From: Dietzia massiliensis
GTDB taxonomy: Bacteria; Actinomycetota; Actinomycetes; Mycobacteriales; Mycobacteriaceae
NCBI RefSeq assembly: GCF_018390595.1
Contig: NZ_JAHBAV010000001.1
Coordinates: forward strand, 62,001-126,000
Direction: 5' to 3'
DNA: 64,000 nucleotides
The position numbers and the translations under genes were made by a program. Shown here piece after piece: positions 59,956-64,000 of the stretch. Under the pieces are notes generated by a model. It was given only the letters and a program-made list of their open reading frames with translations. It was not told the DNA's origin and searched no databases. How positions within the stretch are numbered: the first letter of the stretch is position 1; every line of letters begins with the position of its first letter.

Positions 59956-62001
59956 TCATCCGATGTTCACGGGATCCAGGCGGACGCGCAGCGGATGCGT
60001 GGATCGTCTGCCCGCCCGCCGGACGATGAGGGCGCGCAGCTCCGCGGCGACGTCGTTCAGCATCGCCGGGGGGACCCGCAGGAGGACCCGCTCGGGATCC
60101 TCCACCTCGTCATGGCCGGGCAGCTCCTCGCCAGGGGGGAGGTCCACCGGGCCGAGCACCTCGACGCTGTCGGCGAACCGGAAGTCCTCGAGGAACTCCG
60201 CCAGCGCCGCCGCGGGGCCGTCGACCGCCATCATGTGGACCGCCGGGGGGAACCCGACCTCGGCGCGGTCGGCGAGCTCTCGCTCCGCCCAGCCCTGCGG
60301 GTCCCACCGGACCAATGCCTGGGCGACCGCGGACCCGGAGTCCGCCGACAGGAACACCCTGCCGCCCTCGTCGGCCGGGCGGACGAGCCCGGCGGCGCCG
60401 ATCCACAGCCGGAGCGCGTTCTGCACAGCCCTCAGGTCGGGCCGGCCGAGCAGTGCCCACGAGTCCAACAGCAGCGCGGCGCCGTAACCGCCGTCGGCGA
60501 CGGGCTCGGCGCCGGGGGTGGACACGATGATCGCGGGACTCGCGGGCACGGAGTCGAGGATCTCCCCTCCCCCGCTCGTGCGGATCCGCACACCGGGGAA
60601 CATCCGGCCCAACTCCTCGGCGGTGCGCCCCGCGCCCACGACCCCGGCGCGCAACGCACGCGATCCGCAGGCCACGCACCGGAACCCCGGCTCGGGCGCC
60701 CCGCACCACCCGCACGCCAGCTCGACCGGCCCGTGGACCTCGTCCATGCGGCCGGCGCGCAGGGGGCCGTTGCAGCGACGACACCGGGCGGGCGTCCGGC
60801 AGGAACCGCACAGCAGAGTGGGGATGTACCCCTTCCTGGGAACCTGGACCAGGACCGGCGCGTCGACGTCGATCGACTCGCGGGCCATCGTCAACGCGAC
60901 GGCCGGCAGGCGCGTGCGGCCGCCCGCGACGTCGCGTGCCTGGACCGGGTCGGCGTCCGTCACGGCCACCACTCGCGGGGCCAGCTCGCGGACCAGGCCG
61001 GCGCGGGGCCGGATCTCGTGTGCCCAGCCGGTCCTCACGTACTCCGCGACTTCCGGCGTCCGGTCCACCGACGTCAGCAGGAGCGGGGTGCCCTCGAGCG
61101 CGGAACGCTGGGCGGCGACATCACGCGTGTGCGGATACGGAGCGCGGGGTTCGACGAAGGAGTCGTCACCGTCGTCGTGCAGCACGATGAGGCCCGGTTC
61201 GGGGAGCGGGGCGAAGACGGAGCTGCGTGTGCCCACGACGATCCGTGCATGCCCGCGGACCGCGCGCAGCCAGCGTCGGTACCTGGCGGAGGGGCCCACT
61301 CCCGCGGACAGGTCGGCGACGAGGTCCCGGCCGGCCGCTCCGCCCCCGACCACCTCGCGGCACGCCCCGGCGAGGCGGTCGACGTCACGTTGGTCTGGGA
61401 CGATGAGCAGCACCTGCAGACCCCGTCGTCGGACGGAGTCGGCGAGTGCGGCCAACGACCGCGCCCAGTCCCGGCCGGGCGGCACCGTCCACACCCCCCG
61501 GGCCGGCACACCGCCGGTGACCGCCTCGAGGAACCTGGCGACCATCGGGTGGTCCTCCCAGCCCGCCGGTAGTTCGACCGGGCCGATCGACACCCCCTCG
61601 GGCGCGCCGGGCTCGGGCACGGACTTCTCCGCCGCCGCGTGCCGGGGCGGGATGGCCAGTCGGAGCACGTCGGACCGCGTGCCCACCCACCGGCGCGCGA
61701 CGAGGTCGACCAGGCGCAACAGCGCCGGGGTGAGGACGGGTTCCGGGGAGACCACGCGTTCGAGCCAGGCGAGCTCGCCCTGGTGGTCGGTGTGGGCCGC
61801 GCGTTCGACGAGGAAACCGTCGACAAGTCGGCCGGCGAAGCGCACCCGCACGCGTACGCCGGGGCGAGCCTCGGCCGACATCGACTCGGGCACCCGGTAG
61901 TCGAATTCGCGGTCGAGGTGGGGTACCCCGAGCAACGGCAGAACCCGGGCCACGGGGCGCTCGGCCGCCGCGACCCGGGTGGCCGGGCGCGTTGTCGTCA
62001 C
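59956..62001 (-). CDS. priA: PriA-like primosomal protein N' with degenerate helicase motifs
   Basis: PriA restarts stalled replication forks. The 681-residue product keeps the N-terminal 3'-binding domain (LPLLGVPHLDREFDYRVP) and the zinc-binding cysteine cluster (CGSCRTPARCRRCN, CGWCGAPEPGFRCVACG near residues 395-450). The ATPase motifs are lost: where a GSGKT loop is expected there is VPPGRDWARS (about residue 170), and the DEEH box is replaced by LHDDGDDS (about 273-281). This loss is known for mycobacterial PriA, so a structural rather than helicase role is likely. Confidence 0.9.
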   Translation of the reverse strand: MTTTRPATRVAAAERPVARVLPLLGVPHLDREFDYRVPESMSAEARPGVRVRVRFAGRLVDGFLVERAAHTDHQGELAWLERVVSPEPVLTPALLRLVDLVARRWVGTRSDVLRLAIPPRHAAAEKSVPEPGAPEGVSIGPVELPAGWEDHPMVARFLEAVTGGVPARGVWTVPPGRDWARSLAALADSVRRRGLQVLLIVPDQRDVDRLAGACREVVGGGAAGRDLVADLSAGVGPSARYRRWLRAVRGHARIVVGTRSSVFAPLPEPGLIVLHDDGDDSFVEPRAPYPHTRDVAAQRSALEGTPLLLTSVDRTPEVAEYVRTGWAHEIRPRAGLVRELAPRVVAVTDADPVQARDVAGGRTRLPAVALTMARESIDVDAPVLVQVPRKGYIPTLLCGSCRTPARCRRCNGPLRAGRMDEVHGPVELACGWCGAPEPGFRCVACGSRALRAGVVGAGRTAEELGRMFPGVRIRTSGGGEILDSVPASPAIIVSTPGAEPVADGGYGAALLLDSWALLGRPDLRAVQNALRLWIGAAGLVRPADEGGRVFLSADSGSAVAQALVRWDPQGWAERELADRAEVGFPPAVHMMAVDGPAAALAEFLEDFRFADSVEVLGPVDLPPGEELPGHDEVEDPERVLLRVPPAMLNDVAAELRALIVRRAGRRSTHPLRVRLDPVNIG

Positions 62002-62046
62002 GTCGGGAATCCTCGCACCCCGCTACGACACCCGGGTGCGACGGCT

Positions 62047-63258
62047 CTACAGTCCGGCGGCCGTCCTGAGGTCCTCGACGCGGTCGGTGCGCTCCCAGGG
62101 CAGGTCGACGTCGGTGCGTCCGAAGTGGCCGTAGGCCGCGGTGGGGGCGTAGATGGGCCGCTTGAGGTCCAGGTCGCGGATGATGGCGCCCGGGCGCAGG
62201 TCGAACACCTCCGTCACGGCCTGCTGCAGACGGTCGATGTCGACCTTCTCGGTGCCGAAGGCTTCGACGAACAGGCCGACGGGGGCGGCCTTGCCGATGG
62301 CGTAGGCGACCTGGACCTCGACGCGCTCGGCCAGCCCGGCGGCGACGATGTTCTTGGCGACCCAGCGCATGGCGTACGCGGCGGAGCGGTCGACTTTGGA
62401 CGGGTCCTTGCCCGAGAAGGCGCCGCCGCCGTGACGGGCCATGCCGCCATAGGTGTCGACGATGATCTTGCGTCCGGTCAGACCGGCGTCACCCATCGGG
62501 CCACCGAGCACGAACCGGCCCGTGGGGTTCACCAACAGGCGGAAGTCGGAGGTGTCGATGTCACCGGCCGCATCGGCCAGGACCGGGTCGATCACATGGG
62601 CGGTGAGGTCGTCGCGCAGCGTGGTCTCGAGGTCGATGCCGTCGGCGTGCTGGGTGGAGATGACGATGGTGTCCAGACGCACCGCGCGGTCGCCGTCGTA
62701 CTCGATGGTGACCTGGGTCTTGCCGTCCGGGCGCAGGTAGTCGAGCGTGCCGTCCTTGCGCACCTCGGTCAGCCGCCGGGACAGGCGGTGGGCCAGCGCG
62801 ATCGGCAGCGGCATGAGCTCGGGGGTGTCCGAGCAGGCGTAGCCGAACATCAGGCCCTGGTCGCCGGCGCCCTGGCGGGCGATGGCGTCCTCGACCGATT
62901 CGGTGGAGGTGCGTGCCTCGTGGGAGGTGTCCACGCCTTGCGCGATCTCCGGGGACTGCTGGCCGATGGAGATCGACACGCCGCAGGAGACCCCGTCGAA
63001 GCCCTTGTCGGAGGAGTCGTAGCCGATCTCGACGATCTTGTCGCGGATGAGCTGCGGGATCTCCACGTAACCGGTGGTCTTGACCTCGCCGGCCACGTGG
63101 ACCTGGCCGGTGGTGACCATGGTCTCCACGGCCACGCGGGCCGCCGGGTCCTGTTCCAGCATCGCGTCGAGGATCGAATCTGAGATGGCGTCACAGATCT
63201 TGTCCGGATGCCCCTCGGTCACGGACTCGCTGGTGAACAGCCGACGTGCCTGCGTCAC
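62047..63258 (-). CDS. metK: S-adenosylmethionine synthase
   Basis: MetK makes S-adenosylmethionine from methionine and ATP; its product feeds RsmB and the BREX methylase PglX. The 403-residue product has [20 protein letters not shown], the [10 protein letters not shown] loop, and [19 protein letters not shown]. The GTG at 63258 is preceded by GAGAGAAG; an ATG at 63276 adds six residues but lacks a binding site. Confidence 0.97.
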   Translation of the reverse strand: MTQARRLFTSESVTEGHPDKICDAISDSILDAMLEQDPAARVAVETMVTTGQVHVAGEVKTTGYVEIPQLIRDKIVEIGYDSSDKGFDGVSCGVSISIGQQSPEIAQGVDTSHEARTSTESVEDAIARQGAGDQGLMFGYACSDTPELMPLPIALAHRLSRRLTEVRKDGTLDYLRPDGKTQVTIEYDGDRAVRLDTIVISTQHADGIDLETTLRDDLTAHVIDPVLADAAGDIDTSDFRLLVNPTGRFVLGGPMGDAGLTGRKIIVDTYGGMARHGGGAFSGKDPSKVDRSAAYAMRWVAKNIVAAGLAERVEVQVAYAIGKAAPVGLFVEAFGTEKVDIDRLQQAVTEVFDLRPGAIIRDLDLKRPIYAPTAAYGHFGRTDVDLPWERTDRVEDLRTAAGL

Positions 63259-63319
63259 AGTGCTTCTCTCTTCCATGGTGGGATCGCGTGTGATCGGTGC
63301 CGATCGCGTGAGAACGACA

Positions 63320-64000
63320 CTAGTCGGTGCGGTCTGTGTCACTCCGGCGGGTCCGGCGGAGGCTGACCGCTGCGACCGCGTCGAGCAGCCGGTCGGCCAG
63401 GAGGTCCTTGCTCGCCCGGTCCAGCGTGGTCTCGGCGCCGTCGACGTCGAGGATCCAGCCCCCGTTGTCGTCCCGGCCGAAGGTGGTGTCCCGCCCGACC
63501 TCGTTGACGACGAGGAGGTCGCATCCCTTCCTCGCGAGCTTCGCCCGGCCGTGCTCGAGGACCGACCCGGACGAGTCGCCGGTCTCGGCCGCGAAACCGA
63601 CCAGGACGCAGCTGGAGGGGACGTCGCCGGCGGAGCGGGCCGCGACGAGGTCGGCCAGGATGTCCGGGTTGCGCTGCAGCCTGATCTCGGCCGGCTCGGA
63701 ATCGCTGCCCTTCTTGAGCTTGGACTCGGAGACGTCCGCCGGCCGGAAGTCGGCGACGGCCGCGGCCTTGACGACGACATCGGCGTGGGCGGCGGCGCGC
63801 AGGGTCTCCTCCCGCAACTCCAGGGCGGACTCGATGTGCACCGCCTCGACGGCCGCGGGCACCGGGAGGTCCGAGGACGTCACCAACGTGACCCGGGCGC
63901 CACGGGCCGAGGCCACCGCGGCGATCGCGTGTCCCTGCTTGCCGGAGCTCCGGTTGCCGAGGAACCGGACCGGGTCGATCTCCTCGCGGGTACCGCCGGA
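63320..64000 (-). CDS. coaBC: CoaBC, C-terminal CoaB (phosphopantothenoylcysteine synthetase) domain (partial)
   Basis: The frame is open to the window edge, so only the C-terminal part is present. It starts within the CoaB motif [23 protein letters not shown], followed by [18 protein letters not shown] with the conserved Asn/Lys region, and LVGFAAET. CoaBC joins cysteine to phosphopantothenate and decarboxylates the product in coenzyme A synthesis. Order coaBC-metK-priA is the normal one in Mycobacteriales. Confidence 0.93.
   Translation of the reverse strand, partial: SGGTREEIDPVRFLGNRSSGKQGHAIAAVASARGARVTLVTSSDLPVPAAVEAVHIESALELREETLRAAAHADVVVKAAAVADFRPADVSESKLKKGSDSEPAEIRLQRNPDILADLVAARSAGDVPSSCVLVGFAAETGDSSGSVLEHGRAKLARKGCDLLVVNEVGRDTTFGRDDNGGWILDVDGAETTLDRASKDLLADRLLDAVAAVSLRRTRRSDTDRTD

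Overview
The window is GC-rich chromosomal DNA from an actinomycete of the order Mycobacteriales. Its backbone follows the gene order I recall from the Mycobacterium tuberculosis Rv1391-Rv1473 stretch: coaBC-metK-priA-def-fmt-rsmB-rpe-ribDEBAH-uvrC-rapZ-yvcK-whiA-gap-pgk-tpiA-secG, pgl-opcA-zwf-tal-tkt, ctaB, qor, ctaA, a two-gene ABC exporter, mptB, sufRBDCSUT, and an ABC-F ATPase. A plant-type lycopene cyclase and high GC point to a pigmented relative such as Dietzia, Rhodococcus or Gordonia. The genus is an inference.

Region 1 (1-16.6 kb) is an accessory defence island. It holds the tail of a probable pglW, then pglX, pglY, pglZ, brxD and brxHI, mostly with overlapping or abutting stops and starts. 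This is the complete known BREX type 2 (Pgl-type phage exclusion) order. Directly behind it, in DNA visibly poorer in GC, is a gene for a DUF262 protein that ends in a Schlafen-like AlbA_2 domain instead of the usual HNH nuclease domain. It is the best candidate here for an undescribed accessory effector.

Region 2 (16.7-21.6 kb) returns to the chromosome: an ABC-F ATPase, a gene-poor stretch with a 20-bp perfect hairpin, a TesB-like thioesterase, lycopene cyclase and an uncharacterised membrane protein.

Region 3 (21.6-28.1 kb) is the seven-gene suf iron-sulfur cluster operon under its own [4Fe-4S] repressor SufR. Region 4 (28.2-36.5 kb) holds the mannosyltransferase MptB (lipomannan synthesis), an ABC exporter, heme A synthase CtaA, a low-complexity Ala/Gly/Pro protein of unknown function, a quinone reductase, and heme O synthase CtaB. 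CtaB and CtaA act in sequence to make heme A for cytochrome aa3 oxidase.

Region 5 (36.6-43.2 kb) is the pentose phosphate operon tkt-tal-zwf-opcA-pgl. It converges on region 6 (43.3-64 kb), a long run of minus-strand genes: secG, the glycolytic set tpiA-pgk-gap, whiA-yvcK-rapZ-uvrC, riboflavin synthesis, rpe, rsmB-fmt-def, priA, metK and the end of coaBC. No tRNA, rRNA, CRISPR array or complete insertion sequence was recognised. Several genes on the plus strand look leaderless, with a TANNNT -10 box 7-8 nt before the start codon.
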